From: Syntrophomonadaceae bacterium
GTDB taxonomy: Bacteria > Bacillota > DSM-12270 > Thermacetogeniales > Thermacetogeniaceae
NCBI GenBank assembly: GCA_012840405.1
Contig: DULM01000148.1
Span: 1 to 35,775 of the forward strand
Length of the DNA: 35,775 bases
Reading direction: 5' to 3'
The position numbers and the translations under genes were made by a program. Below the pieces are notes generated by a model that made no database searches, had not been told where the DNA came from, and saw only the letters and a program-made list of their open reading frames with translations. Within the stretch, counting starts at the first letter, position 1. Each line of letters opens with the position of its first letter. Below, in pieces: positions 17,909-28,341 of this stretch.

Positions 17909-19009
17909 ATGAAAAAAGCGCGCCAAGCCCCTGATTTTATATTGTTTATTATTGTATTATTGTTATTGACCTTTGGAATTGTGATGGTCTATAGTGCAAG
18001 CTATGTTTCTGCACAGGTCACCTATGCTGATGGCGCTCATTTTTTTAAACGCCAGCTGATCTGGGCAGTGCTTGGTATCATTGCTATGATTGTGGTAATG
18101 AAAATCGATTACAGTTTCTACTATAAATGGGGATACCAACTGTTCGGATTGGCTGTCCTGCTCTTAATTTTGCTGTTTGTTCCTGGGGTGGGGATCACCA
18201 TTAAAGATGCTACCCGCTGGATCGGGGTTGGATCCCTTACTTTTCAGCCTTCAGAGATTGCCAAACTGGGCATGGTATTTTTCTTAGCGAAATATTTAGT
18301 AGATAATCAGAACCAGATCAAGCAATTTTTTAAAGGCTTTGTTCCACCACTTTTAGTGGTTGGATGTGTTTGTCTGCTGATTATCAAACAACCGGATTTG
18401 GGGACAGCAGTTACTATTGCGGCAACAGCTTATGTTTTGCTGTTGGTGGCGGGAGCACGCTTCACTCACCTGGGGTTTTTAGCAGCTTTGGGCTGCGGGT
18501 TGGTGGCTATGGCCATCAAAATGGCACCCTATCGGATGCAACGCATCACCGCTTTCCTCGATCCCTGGGCTGATCCCTTGGGAGATGGTTTTCAAACTAT
18601 TCAATCCCTTTTAGCGGTTGGTTCAGGTAGAATTTTTGGTACAGGCCTTGGGCACGGGAGGCAGAAATTTCTCTATCTGCCGGAACAGCAGACCGATTTT
18701 ATTTTTGCGGTTTTAGCTGAAGAGATGGGATTCCTGGGAGCATCATTTGTTGTTCTGCTGTTCCTGGCATTTGCCTGGAGAGGATTGAGAATAGCTATCA
18801 AGGCTCCAGACTTTTTTGGCGCATTGCTGGCGACAGGTATAACTGCCATGGTTGTGGTACAGGCAGCGATCAATATTGGTGTTGTCACAGGAAGTCTTCC
18901 TGTTACGGGAATCACCCTTCCTTTTATCAGTTACGGTGGTTCATCATTAACTTTGAATCTATTGGGAATCGGAATACTGTTGAACATTTCACGATATGTG
19001 AGAGAATAG
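17909..19009 (+). CDS. ftsW: SEDS-family peptidoglycan polymerase (FtsW/SpoVE)
   Basis: RWIGVGSLTFQPSEIAKLGMV, KQPDLGTA, LPEQQTDFIFAVLAEEMGFLG, PFISYGGSSL. AAGGAGGGGG favours ATG 17909 (ORF opens GTG 17891). Confidence 0.94.
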   Translation: MKKARQAPDFILFIIVLLLLTFGIVMVYSASYVSAQVTYADGAHFFKRQLIWAVLGIIAMIVVMKIDYSFYYKWGYQLFGLAVLLLILLFVPGVGITIKDATRWIGVGSLTFQPSEIAKLGMVFFLAKYLVDNQNQIKQFFKGFVPPLLVVGCVCLLIIKQPDLGTAVTIAATAYVLLLVAGARFTHLGFLAALGCGLVAMAIKMAPYRMQRITAFLDPWADPLGDGFQTIQSLLAVGSGRIFGTGLGHGRQKFLYLPEQQTDFIFAVLAEEMGFLGASFVVLLFLAFAWRGLRIAIKAPDFFGALLATGITAMVVVQAAINIGVVTGSLPVTGITLPFISYGGSSLTLNLLGIGILLNISRYVRE

Positions 19010-19020
19010 GAGAATAAAAA

Positions 19021-20172
19021 ATGCGTGTCATGCTTACTGGTGGGGGTACAGGAGGACACCTCTACCCAGCATTAGCTGTTGCGGGATTATTGCGAAAATT
19101 GGATCCAGATGGAGAAATTCTTTTTGTGGGAACAGGAGAAGGGTTGGAAAGCAGAGTTGTTCCCCAAGAGGGGTATTCTTTTTGTCAGATAGCGGCAGGA
19201 AAATGGCCGCGCAAAATATCTATCGATGGAATCAAATCCTTATTTTCACTGGGTAAGGGTTTTATACAAGGTATCAGACTCATCAAACAGTTTCATCCGG
19301 ATGCAGTCTTGGCAACCGGTGGTTATGTATCTGTGCCTTTGGGTATTGCTGCAGCCGTTTTAGGTGTACCCCTCTTACTGCATGAGCAGAACTCTGTTCC
19401 CGGTATGGCTAATAAACTGCTGTCACGCTGGGCTGAGGTATTATTTACCACCTTTCCTTTGGACAAGGGATCTTTTTCATCCAGGGCGAAAATAATTCAT
19501 GTAGGTCTTCCGGTACGCTCTGAAATTTTAAATGTGAAACGAGAGGACGGAATTAACTTTTTCGGTTTTGAAGCTGACCGTTTGACAATTCTAGTTACAG
19601 GGGGGAGCAGGGGAGCACGGCGCCTTAACCAGGTCCTTTTGGAGGTCTACGAGGAGATCTGTAAGGATGGATCCTTTCCAGCTCTGCAGATCATCCATCT
19701 CACCGGTAGAACAGAGTATCAGCAGGTATGCCATGAAATGGCAAAGAAGGGATTAACAACCGTAAAATTTGGTAAAATAGTTATAAAGCCATATTTGGAA
19801 GAGATGGAATATGCTTTAGCTGCTGCAGACCTGGTCATCAGCCGTGCTGGTGCTGCTACACTTGCAGAGATTACGGCTCGAGGGATTCCGGCGGTTTTGA
19901 TACCTTATCCCTATGCTACCGGAAATCACCAGTATCATAATGCTCGCTTTTTAAAGGACAGAGGGGCGGCAGTGTTAATTCCTGAAAGTGAATTAAATGC
20001 TAAGCGAATGTTCCGGGAATTAAGGAAGTTGATTGAGAATATCCAACTCCGTGAAAAGATGGCTGAACAATCCCGTAAAATCGGGCGCCCTCAGGCAGGA
20101 GAGTATATTGCCGAATTTCTGCTTAATGTTGGCAAAAAGTCACACTGCACCTCCCCGGTGGGAAAGACATAA
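19021..20172 (+). CDS. murG: UDP-N-acetylglucosamine transferase MurG
   Basis: LTGGGTGGHLYPALAVAG, ATGGYVSVPLGIAA, LHEQNSVPGMANKLL, SRAGAATLAEITARGIPAVLIPYP. Confidence 0.97.
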   Translation: MRVMLTGGGTGGHLYPALAVAGLLRKLDPDGEILFVGTGEGLESRVVPQEGYSFCQIAAGKWPRKISIDGIKSLFSLGKGFIQGIRLIKQFHPDAVLATGGYVSVPLGIAAAVLGVPLLLHEQNSVPGMANKLLSRWAEVLFTTFPLDKGSFSSRAKIIHVGLPVRSEILNVKREDGINFFGFEADRLTILVTGGSRGARRLNQVLLEVYEEICKDGSFPALQIIHLTGRTEYQQVCHEMAKKGLTTVKFGKIVIKPYLEEMEYALAAADLVISRAGAATLAEITARGIPAVLIPYPYATGNHQYHNARFLKDRGAAVLIPESELNAKRMFRELRKLIENIQLREKMAEQSRKIGRPQAGEYIAEFLLNVGKKSHCTSPVGKT

Positions 20173-20181
20173 ACTGTTGTT

Positions 20182-21609
20182 GTGGCAACTGATGAAAAAC
20201 AGGATGCAGTGCTCAAGGGAGGAGATTATTTAGTGGCTGGCAAGTGGTATCATTTTATTGGAATCGGCGGTGTGGGTATGAGCGGTCTTGCCCGGGTTCT
20301 GCTTGAAATGGGGATGCGGGTTAGTGGTTCTGATATGGCCTCATCACCGGTCACAGAAAAGCTGAAAATGATGGGTGCTCAGATCTACATTGGACATAGT
20401 GAGGATAACATTAAAGAAGATATGGATGTTGTGGTTATTTCTTCTGCCATACACCCTAACAATATCGAATTAAGCACTGCCCGCCAGCGGGGATTAAAAG
20501 TGCTTAAACGGGGCGAACTGTTAGCGCAATTGATGGATTCCTATCAGGGAATCGCGATTACAGGTTCCCATGGGAAAACAACAACCAGTGCCATGATCTC
20601 TGTGCTGTTGATGGAGAACGGCTATGACCCTACCTGTCTGGTAGGCGGTCACATAGCTGCCCTGGGGGGCAATGCCCGCTTAGGCAGAGGCGCATACCTT
20701 GTAGCTGAATCAGATGAAAGCGATGGGTCATTTCTTAAGCAGAAGCCGAATATTGCAGTTATTACCAATATTGATGATGATCACCTGGATTATTATAGTG
20801 ATTTGACCGGAATTCTCAAGGCCTTTCAGGATTATTTAAGCCGCATTAAGCCAGGTGGCCTCGCTGTGCTCTGCTATGATAATCCTAATGTACGCCGTTT
20901 AGATATCAGTCAGGTCAATGCTGTCACTTATGGTTTAGAAGGCGACTCTGATTATCAGGCAAAAGAGATCAAGCAGATGGGCTTTACCACTGAAGGGAAA
21001 GTATACCACCGCGGGAGTCTGCTGGGTACTTTAAAGCTTTCTGTACCAGGGTTACATAATATGCAGAACGCCCTAGCAGCAGTTGCTGTTGGTATGCATT
21101 TGGGTATGGATTTTTCCAGTATAGCAGTTGCCCTTTCCCATTTCAAAGGTGTCCAACGCCGTTTTCAACTGGTAGCTCAATTTGATGGGATTAAAATTAT
21201 CGATGATTATGCCCACCACCCCACAGAAATAAAAGCTTTGATGAAAGCTGCATTGGGTGTTAAGAAAAATAGACTGATCACAGTTTTTCAGCCCCATCGT
21301 TACACCAGAACCAAGCTCTTGAAAGAGGAGTTTGGTAAGGCTTTTGCAGGAAGTGATCTGGTTATAGTAACAGATATCTATTCTGCAGGTGAGTTGCCTT
21401 TAGATGGTGTTAGTGCTGAAGGCATTGTTCAGGAATTGCGCAAAAATGGTGAGAATGTGGTTTATATCAACTCACTTGAAGATGTGGTACAGTACCTGAT
21501 CAGAGAAGTACATTCTGGAGATACTGTGCTAACCGTAGGGGCAGGGAATGTCTGGACTGTAGGAAAGAACATCGCTCAGAATATCAAACATCATTATCGG
21601 CACAATTAA
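20182..21609 (+). CDS. murC: UDP-N-acetylmuramate-L-alanine ligase
   Basis: YHFIGIGGVGMSGLARVLLEMG, ITGSHGKTTTSAMI, ESDESDGSFL, DDYAHHPTEIKAL. Confidence 0.97.
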   Translation: MATDEKQDAVLKGGDYLVAGKWYHFIGIGGVGMSGLARVLLEMGMRVSGSDMASSPVTEKLKMMGAQIYIGHSEDNIKEDMDVVVISSAIHPNNIELSTARQRGLKVLKRGELLAQLMDSYQGIAITGSHGKTTTSAMISVLLMENGYDPTCLVGGHIAALGGNARLGRGAYLVAESDESDGSFLKQKPNIAVITNIDDDHLDYYSDLTGILKAFQDYLSRIKPGGLAVLCYDNPNVRRLDISQVNAVTYGLEGDSDYQAKEIKQMGFTTEGKVYHRGSLLGTLKLSVPGLHNMQNALAAVAVGMHLGMDFSSIAVALSHFKGVQRRFQLVAQFDGIKIIDDYAHHPTEIKALMKAALGVKKNRLITVFQPHRYTRTKLLKEEFGKAFAGSDLVIVTDIYSAGELPLDGVSAEGIVQELRKNGENVVYINSLEDVVQYLIREVHSGDTVLTVGAGNVWTVGKNIAQNIKHHYRHN

Positions 21610-21623
21610 GGAGTTTTACTCAT

Positions 21624-22538
21624 ATGAAATGGCAGGAATTGGCCAACCAACTCAGGCAAAAAATAGATGGCCAGGTGCTGGCCAATGCTCCTATGAAGCA
21701 GCATACAACATGGAGAGTAGGGGGACCAGCAGATCTGTTGGTCATCCCTCAGACAGTAAAAGATGTCCATGAAACATTGCTCTTTACAAAACACCATCGA
21801 CTGCCTTTGATGGCTATTGGTAATGGCTCCAATCTTCTGGTGCTGGATGGCGGTATCAGGGGTGTGGTTTTGAAACTTAGCGGTGGTCTTAAATCACAGT
21901 ATCTGGATGGTAATTTCCTGGTTGCAGAAGGTGGGGCGATGCTGCCTTCCCTGGCGAGGATGGCCCTTAATAATTCACTGAGCGGTCTAGAGTTCGCTGT
22001 GGGGATTCCGGCTACTCTAGGAGGAGCTATTGTCATGAATGCAGGGGCTTTCGGCCAGGATATCGGATCCCTGATCAGCCAAGTGGAGGTTATTGATTTT
22101 GAGGGGAAGCAGCAGGTATTGTCCAGGGATGAACTGACCTTTGGCTACCGGAAATCCTCTTTGCAGGATAAAAACATGATAATTTTAAGAGCTACCCTTC
22201 AGTTGAAAGCAGGCAAAAAAGAGGATATTGCTGCCAGCATGGAAGCTAAACTCTCCTTGCGCAATAATATGCAACCCCTGGAATACCCTACTGCCGGCAG
22301 TGTTTTTCGCAACCCTGTAGGTGATTATGCGGGAAGATTGATCGAGGCAGTAGGGCTCAAGGGGCACAGCATCGGAGATGCTGAGATATCAACGAAGCAC
22401 GCCAATTTCATTATTAATCGCGGTAATGCCACAGGAGGCGAAATTCTAACCCTCATCAGGACCATCCAAGAGCGGGTTTTCGAACGGGAGGGGGTAATGC
22501 TAGTCCCCGAGGTCTTGATCGTGGGGGAAGAAGGGTGA
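21624..22538 (+). CDS. murB: UDP-N-acetylenolpyruvoylglucosamine reductase
   Basis: KQHTTWRVGGPADLLVIP, IGNGSNLLVLDGGIRGVVLKL, EFAVGIPATLGGAIVMNAGAFG, GSVFRNPVGDYAGRLIEAVGLKG. Confidence 0.96.
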   Translation: MKWQELANQLRQKIDGQVLANAPMKQHTTWRVGGPADLLVIPQTVKDVHETLLFTKHHRLPLMAIGNGSNLLVLDGGIRGVVLKLSGGLKSQYLDGNFLVAEGGAMLPSLARMALNNSLSGLEFAVGIPATLGGAIVMNAGAFGQDIGSLISQVEVIDFEGKQQVLSRDELTFGYRKSSLQDKNMIILRATLQLKAGKKEDIAASMEAKLSLRNNMQPLEYPTAGSVFRNPVGDYAGRLIEAVGLKGHSIGDAEISTKHANFIINRGNATGGEILTLIRTIQERVFEREGVMLVPEVLIVGEEG

Positions 22539-22544
22539 GTTGGT

Positions 22545-23807
22545 GTGGAGAGGTTGATTGTAACTGGAGGGACACCACTGAGGGGCTCGATAGCAGTCAG
22601 TGGGGCAAAAAACGCGATTTTACCGATTATGGCAGCATCACTGCTTTCTGAAAGCCGTGTGGTGCTTGAGGGAGTGCCTTTTTTAAAAGATGTGCAAACC
22701 ATGAAGGAAACGCTGGAATCATTGGGTGCTAAGATCAAATTGACCGGTGATACCATTGAGGTGAATCCATCTGGTTTACATTCTCAGGAAGTACCTTCTT
22801 CTTTAGCCAGGCGTATGCGAGCTTCCAATTTGGTAATGGGGCCCTTGCTTGGACGGTTTGGGACTTTTAAGGCCTCCTACCCTGGTGGATGCACAATTGG
22901 GTCCCGTCCCATGGACTTGCATATAAAGGGTTTTGAAGCTCTGGGAGCGAAAATTGATGAGGATCACGGTTATATTAAAGCTGAGGCAGCCAAACTTAAG
23001 GGAACAGAGATACACCTTGATTTTCCCAGTGTTGGTGCCACTGAGAATATCATGATGGCTGCTACTCTGGCTGAAGGGACTACCATTATTAGAAATGCTG
23101 CCCGTGAGCCGGAAATTGTTGATTTGCAGAACTATTTGAATAAAATGGGTGCCCGGATCAGGGGGGCAGGAATGGATAGCATCCGCATTGACGGTGTAAA
23201 GAAGCTGAACAGGGAGATTAGCTATCGGGTTATCCCTGACCGGATTGAAACAGGAACCTTTATGGTAGCGGCAGCTATCACCAGAGGAGAGTTGGTTATT
23301 GAAAATGCTATCCCTGAGCATGTGGAAGCTGTCACAGCCAAACTCAGGGAAGCAGGTGTTCAAGTTCGAGAGGAAGATGACCGGATTATTGTTAAAGGTT
23401 CTCCTGTCTGGAAAGGGTTGGATATAAGAACTATGCCTTTTCCAGGGTTCCCTACAGATATGCAGCCTCAGATGATGGTTTTTCTCTGTTTGGCTCAAGG
23501 AACAAGTATTATCACCGAAAATATATTTGAAAACCGCTACAGACATGTAGGAGAATTAAGACGAATGGGGGGGCAGATTCAATTAGAGGGAAGAAGTGCC
23601 ATAATCAAAGGTGTGCCACGGTTGACAGGAACTGTTGTTGAGGCAACGGACCTCAGGGCAGGAGCAGCATTGGTTTTGGGAGGGCTTGCTGCGGAGAATA
23701 CAACTGTAATAGAAGGGGTACATCACCTGGATCGGGGCTACGGAAATTTAGAGGAGCGGCTGCGGATGCTGGGAGCTCAGATTTATCGTGAAACTAATTT
23801 ATCGTGA
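22545..23807 (+). CDS. murA: UDP-N-acetylglucosamine 1-carboxyvinyltransferase
   Basis: LRGSIAVSGAKNAILPIMAASLL, GGCTIGSRPMDLHIKGFEALGA, FPGFPTDMQPQMM, TDLRAGAALVLGGLAAENTTVI. Confidence 0.97.
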   Translation: MERLIVTGGTPLRGSIAVSGAKNAILPIMAASLLSESRVVLEGVPFLKDVQTMKETLESLGAKIKLTGDTIEVNPSGLHSQEVPSSLARRMRASNLVMGPLLGRFGTFKASYPGGCTIGSRPMDLHIKGFEALGAKIDEDHGYIKAEAAKLKGTEIHLDFPSVGATENIMMAATLAEGTTIIRNAAREPEIVDLQNYLNKMGARIRGAGMDSIRIDGVKKLNREISYRVIPDRIETGTFMVAAAITRGELVIENAIPEHVEAVTAKLREAGVQVREEDDRIIVKGSPVWKGLDIRTMPFPGFPTDMQPQMMVFLCLAQGTSIITENIFENRYRHVGELRRMGGQIQLEGRSAIIKGVPRLTGTVVEATDLRAGAALVLGGLAAENTTVIEGVHHLDRGYGNLEERLRMLGAQIYRETNLS

Positions 23808-23852
23808 AAGGTGATACTATCTACTATTTTTTTTAAATCAGGGAGGACAAGC

Positions 23853-24650
23853 ATGTCTTCTACCAAAACCCGAAGAAAGCGCAGGGTAAAAAAGAACCCG
23901 CGCAAAATAATTAAAGCACTAAGGAATCTGCTGATCATAACTACTAGTGTTTTGGCCTTTTACTATTTTACCCAGTCCCCTTTTTTTGCCTTGAAAGAAA
24001 TTGAGGTAAAAGGGAACAAACAACTCCCACAAACTGAGCTCATCCAAAAAAGCGGTTTAAGCCTGGGAATCAACTACTTTGATATTGATACCGGTCTGGT
24101 TACAAAGCGATTATCCTCTATTCCTGTGATCGCATCTGTGGAAGTGAAAAAAAGCCTCCCCAACCGGATGGAGATTGTGGTCAAGGAGCGGGAACCGCTG
24201 GCCCTTTACTGCACCCAGGATAGTTTTGCTGTGATCGATGGTCAAGGTTACTGCCTTGAAAATAATGTTTCGATACAGGATTATGATCTGCCCATTATCA
24301 CTGGATTAACCCCAGATGTACTGCAGCCGGGGGAGAAGGTCAGTAATAAAGAATGTCTGCAGTCGGTTCTCGCAGTTTTAGATGAGGATGTGCAGCAGTT
24401 GATTTCCGAGATTGATCTTGCCCAGGAGAACAGCCTTATTGCCTATACCAGACAAGGGATTCCTCTGCTTTTGGGTACCCCGGACCAACTGTCAGAGAAG
24501 ATTAAAATGGCTGTTTCTTATCTTAATCTGCTAGCTACTGTTGAGGGGATCGAATATGTGGATATCAGAAGCCTAAATGCTCCTGCAGTGAAATGTGAAG
24601 GAAAAAATATAGAAAAAATAGAAAATTCAATCCCATTAGCAGAAAATTAG
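23853..24650 (+). CDS. ftsQ: Cell division protein FtsQ/DivIB
   Basis: Basic tail plus TM, POTRA (FALKEIEVKGNKQLPQTELIQKSGLSLGINYF) and FtsQ domain. GGGAGG favours ATG 23853 (ORF opens 23811). Confidence 0.9.
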   Translation: MSSTKTRRKRRVKKNPRKIIKALRNLLIITTSVLAFYYFTQSPFFALKEIEVKGNKQLPQTELIQKSGLSLGINYFDIDTGLVTKRLSSIPVIASVEVKKSLPNRMEIVVKEREPLALYCTQDSFAVIDGQGYCLENNVSIQDYDLPIITGLTPDVLQPGEKVSNKECLQSVLAVLDEDVQQLISEIDLAQENSLIAYTRQGIPLLLGTPDQLSEKIKMAVSYLNLLATVEGIEYVDIRSLNAPAVKCEGKNIEKIENSIPLAEN

Positions 24651-24715
24651 AGGAAAAAATCGATTTGCGTTGAAAAGGTTTAAAGTGTGTGATATCTGGG
24701 TGGAGGTGCGGTAAT

Positions 24716-25945
24716 TTGACCCGGGGAAACCTTATTGTCAGCCTTGATCTGGGCAGTTCAAAGGTTGCTGTGATTGCTGGGGAGGTCGATCAGGAAGACC
24801 AAGTCCATGTGGTTGGTTTTGGTTCCGTGGCATCAAATGGAATCCGTAAGGGTAATATCATTGATATAGAAAACACGGTACGTGCCATAGAAGCTGCTGT
24901 GGAACAGGCTGAACAGATGAGCGGGCGCCAGATCGAGGGTGGATATGTGGGGATCACAGGCCTCTTAGTTTCCTCACTCAATAATCGTGGCGTTGTTGCA
25001 GTCGCGGGTCCTGATCAGGAAATTACCCAAGAGGATGTGGATAGGGTCCTGCAAGCAGCACGTGTCATTGCCCTACCTTCCGACCGTAAAATCCTTCATG
25101 TTATACCCCGCCAGTATTTTGTTGATGGAAATGCAAATATAGTTGACCCGGTGGGTATGGTTGGGTCAAGATTAGAAGTAGAGACACATATTGTAACGAT
25201 TAACAATGCCACTCTCCAAAATGTTATCAAGTGCTGTGAACGAGCAGGATTTCATCCTTGGGAAATAGTATTCAACGGTTATGCCTCGGGTGAAGCAGTG
25301 CTTTTCCCGGCAGAAAAAGAGTTAGGAGCTGTGGTGGTAGATATTGGTGGGGGCACAACAGATATTGCTCTTTTTGACCAGGGAACCTTATGGTATACGG
25401 CAGTTCTTCCAGTGGGTGGGGATTACATCACCAGTGATCTGGCGGTTGGTCTGCGCACTCCACTAAATCAGGCAGAGATTATCAAAAAGGAGCATGGAGG
25501 AACACTCCCTGCACTAACATCAGATAGTGAATTTGTGGATGTTCCCAGTGTGGGGGGGAGGGAGACCTTCAGGGTATCTAAAAAAGTAGTTGCTAGCATT
25601 ATTGAACCACGTGTGCAGGAAATTCTCACTCTCGTAAAGAATAAATTGGAGAGTTCCGGTTATCCAGGTTTACTTCCAGGGGGAATTGTTCTGACCGGAG
25701 GAACTGCTTTAACCAGCGGAATTGCCGAACTGGCAGTGGATCTATTAGAAAAACCTGTCAGGATCGGATATCCCGAAGGTATCATTGGATTGGCTGATGT
25801 TGTACATAGCCCTGAGTATGCCACAGGTGTGGGGCTGTTGATGTATGGAGTCAGACGTTACCAGGCTATGCGAGAAAATGAAGACAGTTTTTTTGCGAAG
25901 AATATCTTCAGCAGGATTAAAAAATGGTTTCAAGATCTTTTTTAA
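24716..25945 (+). CDS. ftsA: Cell division protein FtsA
   Basis: NLIVSLDLGSSKVAVIAGEV, GAVVVDIGGGTTDIALFDQG, LPGGIVLTGGTAL, C-terminal amphipathic IKKWFQDLF. GGAGGTG 24702-24708 favours TTG 24716 (ORF opens GTG 24689). Confidence 0.93.
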   Translation: MTRGNLIVSLDLGSSKVAVIAGEVDQEDQVHVVGFGSVASNGIRKGNIIDIENTVRAIEAAVEQAEQMSGRQIEGGYVGITGLLVSSLNNRGVVAVAGPDQEITQEDVDRVLQAARVIALPSDRKILHVIPRQYFVDGNANIVDPVGMVGSRLEVETHIVTINNATLQNVIKCCERAGFHPWEIVFNGYASGEAVLFPAEKELGAVVVDIGGGTTDIALFDQGTLWYTAVLPVGGDYITSDLAVGLRTPLNQAEIIKKEHGGTLPALTSDSEFVDVPSVGGRETFRVSKKVVASIIEPRVQEILTLVKNKLESSGYPGLLPGGIVLTGGTALTSGIAELAVDLLEKPVRIGYPEGIIGLADVVHSPEYATGVGLLMYGVRRYQAMRENEDSFFAKNIFSRIKKWFQDLF

Positions 25946-25967
25946 GAAGTGAGGGATTAACAGGGAG

Positions 25968-27011
25968 ATGTTAGAATTGGAGGTTGACACAAATCAGTTT
26001 GCCAATATTAAGGTAATTGGTGTCGGTGGTGGTGGTGGGAATGCCGTAAATAGAATGATCCAGGCAGAACTGAAGGGCGTACATTTCATTGCTGTCAATA
26101 CCGATGCCCAGGCTCTGAATTTGTCTTTAGCAGAACATAAGTTGCAGATTGGATCAAAGCTTACCAAAGGCCTGGGTGCAGGTGCAGACCCGGAGATTGG
26201 GAAAAAGGCGGCAGAAGAGAGCCGCGACGAATTAATGCAAGCCCTGCGCGGTGCTGATATGGTATTTGTCACAGCAGGTATGGGCGGAGGAACAGGAACC
26301 GGTGGTGCACCGGTAGTTGCTGAAGTTGCGAAGGAAGTTGGTGCTCTGACCGTTGGTGTGGTAACCAGGCCCTTCACCTTTGAAGGGAAAAAGCGAGCTA
26401 CCCAGGCAGAACAGGGGATTCAGGAGCTGAAAAGCAAAGTGGATACCTTGATCACCATCCCCAATGACCGCTTGCTGCAGGTAGTGGATAAGTCTACCTC
26501 GATCAATGAAGCCTTCCGCATTGCAGATGATGTGCTACGTCAGGGAGTTCAGGGTATTTCAGATTTAATTGCTGTCCCAGGTTTGATCAATTTGGATTTT
26601 GCTGATGTGAAAACAATAATGTCAAATACTGGTACAGCCTTGATGGGGATCGGCAGTGCCAAGGGGGAAAACCGGGCAGCGGAAGCAGCAAAGATAGCCA
26701 TTTCCAGCCCACTTTTGGAAACATCCATTGAGGGTGCCAAGGGTGTACTGCTTAATATCACCGGCGGACCTGATCTAGGACTATTTGAGGTCAATGAGGC
26801 AGCTGAGATCATTTCCCAGGCAGCAGATCCAGAAGCCAATATCATTTTTGGTGCGGTCATCGATGAAAAGCTCGAGGATGAAGTGAGGGTAACAGTTATT
26901 GCCACCGGATTTGATGCAGTAAGTCATGAGGAAAAGGAAGGTCACGTTGTTGATCTGCGCTCATTTACCTCTGATGATTTGGATATCCCGGCATTCTTGC
27001 GCAAACGTTAA
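25968..27011 (+). CDS. ftsZ: Cell division protein FtsZ
   Basis: [47 protein letters not shown]-terminal DIPAFLRKR. Confidence 0.98.
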   Translation: MLELEVDTNQFANIKVIGVGGGGGNAVNRMIQAELKGVHFIAVNTDAQALNLSLAEHKLQIGSKLTKGLGAGADPEIGKKAAEESRDELMQALRGADMVFVTAGMGGGTGTGGAPVVAEVAKEVGALTVGVVTRPFTFEGKKRATQAEQGIQELKSKVDTLITIPNDRLLQVVDKSTSINEAFRIADDVLRQGVQGISDLIAVPGLINLDFADVKTIMSNTGTALMGIGSAKGENRAAEAAKIAISSPLLETSIEGAKGVLLNITGGPDLGLFEVNEAAEIISQAADPEANIIFGAVIDEKLEDEVRVTVIATGFDAVSHEEKEGHVVDLRSFTSDDLDIPAFLRKR

Positions 27012-27081
27012 ATAACGGCAACTATTCTTAATCTGAGCAATGACTTGTTGATTAAATTCAGCTAGTGTTGTTTATTGTCCA

Positions 27082-27111
27082 ATGCCGAATGAATTTTCTT
27101 CGGCATTTTTC
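27082..27111 (+). terminator. Rho-independent terminator downstream of ftsZ
   Basis: ATGCCGAA (27082-27089) / TTCGGCAT (27099-27106) followed by TTTTCT; a second C4/G5-T5 hairpin (ccccgctaaggggg-tcttttta, ~27119-27138) follows. Confidence 0.85.
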
Positions 27112-27300
27112 TATTGGCCCCGCTAAGGGGGTCTTTTTATATCTGACACCCTGTCTCATATATTTACAGCTTATACACTCATATTAGCCCGATAAAAGGT
27201 TGATAGCTGTTTTAATGGGCGACTGAGGTTAATTAGTGTCTAAAAGCAGGTAAAGTTTTGGGTGAATCCCCCGATATATCAGCGAGCAAATTATCATATT

Positions 27301-27333
27301 CTGACAGATATCATTTTTGCTATTTTATATAAT
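27301..27333 (+). promoter_or_regulatory. Putative spoIIG-type promoter (long-spacer SigA promoter)
   Basis: CTGACA (27301-27306), 21-bp spacer, TATAAT (27328-27333), 83 bp upstream of spoIIGA. Confidence 0.5.
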
Positions 27334-27415
27334 GACCATTGGTATTGTAGCAGTTTTCAATGAATATACATTAAATAATAAGTTTTAAAAAAATTATGAT
27401 ACCCGGGGTGACGGT

Positions 27416-28318
27416 ATGCCCGGAAACACTGCTGTCTATGTAGATATGTTGTTCTTAATCAATTTTGTAATGGATTTTGTAGTTCTCTGGGCAGCAGCCC
27501 GGCTGGCTCAGCTGCGAATATCTTATTGGAGGTTGGGGCTTGCAGCAACTCTAGGTTCTTTATACAGTGTGCTTGTTCTGCTGCCTGCTTTTAAGTCAAT
27601 GTCCAGGATGGAAATCAAGTTTATCGTTTCCCTGGGGATGGTTGTCATAGCTTACTACCCTTTACCGTGGAAGAAGTTTGGGCAGGCTGTTCTCTACTTT
27701 TATTTGGTTGCCTTCACAATGGGTGGAGCAGTGCTCGGATTTATGTATTTTTCCAGCAGCAGTTCATTGATATCAAACCTTCCTCTTCACTATTTGTGGC
27801 TTGCTGTAGCATTGGTTACCGCTGCTGTCTTGGGTAAATACGGGATAGCCTATATTAAAAAGAATTTATTACAAGATTTATTGAAAGTACCTGTGGAGAT
27901 CTGTATTCAAGGGAAGACCTTTAAGGTGACCGGGTTGGTAGATACCGGGAACCAGCTTGTTGATCCTCTGACTAGAAAGCCGGTTGTTATTGTGGAATAT
28001 GCTGTTCTAAAACCATATCTGCCATTGGAATTGCAGAATATTATCGATGCTGATGGAGAAGTTGATCTGGCCAGATTAACTGAGATAGTGCCCAGTGAGG
28101 GAAGCAATCTATCATTGAGGTTGATACCTTTTACAACCATTGGTAAACGCCATGGTATGCTGGTTGGTTTCCGCCCTGATAAGATCACTGTCTTTATAGG
28201 GGATCAACAGCTTTCTAAAACCGATGTGGTTATTGGTATTTACAACAGGCGTCTTTCGCCTCAGGGGTCTTATCGAGCCCTGCTTCATCCTGATCTGATT
28301 CAAGCGGCTGCAAATTGA
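27416..28318 (+). CDS. spoIIGA: Sigma-E processing peptidase SpoIIGA
   Basis: VYVDMLFLINFVMDFVVLWAAA (TM region), aspartic protease GLVDTGNQLVDPLTRKPVVIVE; immediately upstream of sigE. Confidence 0.95.
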   Translation: MPGNTAVYVDMLFLINFVMDFVVLWAAARLAQLRISYWRLGLAATLGSLYSVLVLLPAFKSMSRMEIKFIVSLGMVVIAYYPLPWKKFGQAVLYFYLVAFTMGGAVLGFMYFSSSSSLISNLPLHYLWLAVALVTAAVLGKYGIAYIKKNLLQDLLKVPVEICIQGKTFKVTGLVDTGNQLVDPLTRKPVVIVEYAVLKPYLPLELQNIIDADGEVDLARLTEIVPSEGSNLSLRLIPFTTIGKRHGMLVGFRPDKITVFIGDQQLSKTDVVIGIYNRRLSPQGSYRALLHPDLIQAAAN

Positions 28319-28341
28319 GTTTGAATTAAGGGGGATTGCTG

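Noticed and set aside
22803-23546. 247-aa minus-strand ORF
   Set aside because: Entirely antisense to murA, whose reading frame is unambiguous; no recognisable motifs.
27248-27267. Sigma-H-like promoter AGGTAAA...GAAT upstream of spoIIGA
   Set aside because: The spacing between the AGG and GAAT elements is too short for the sigma-H consensus.
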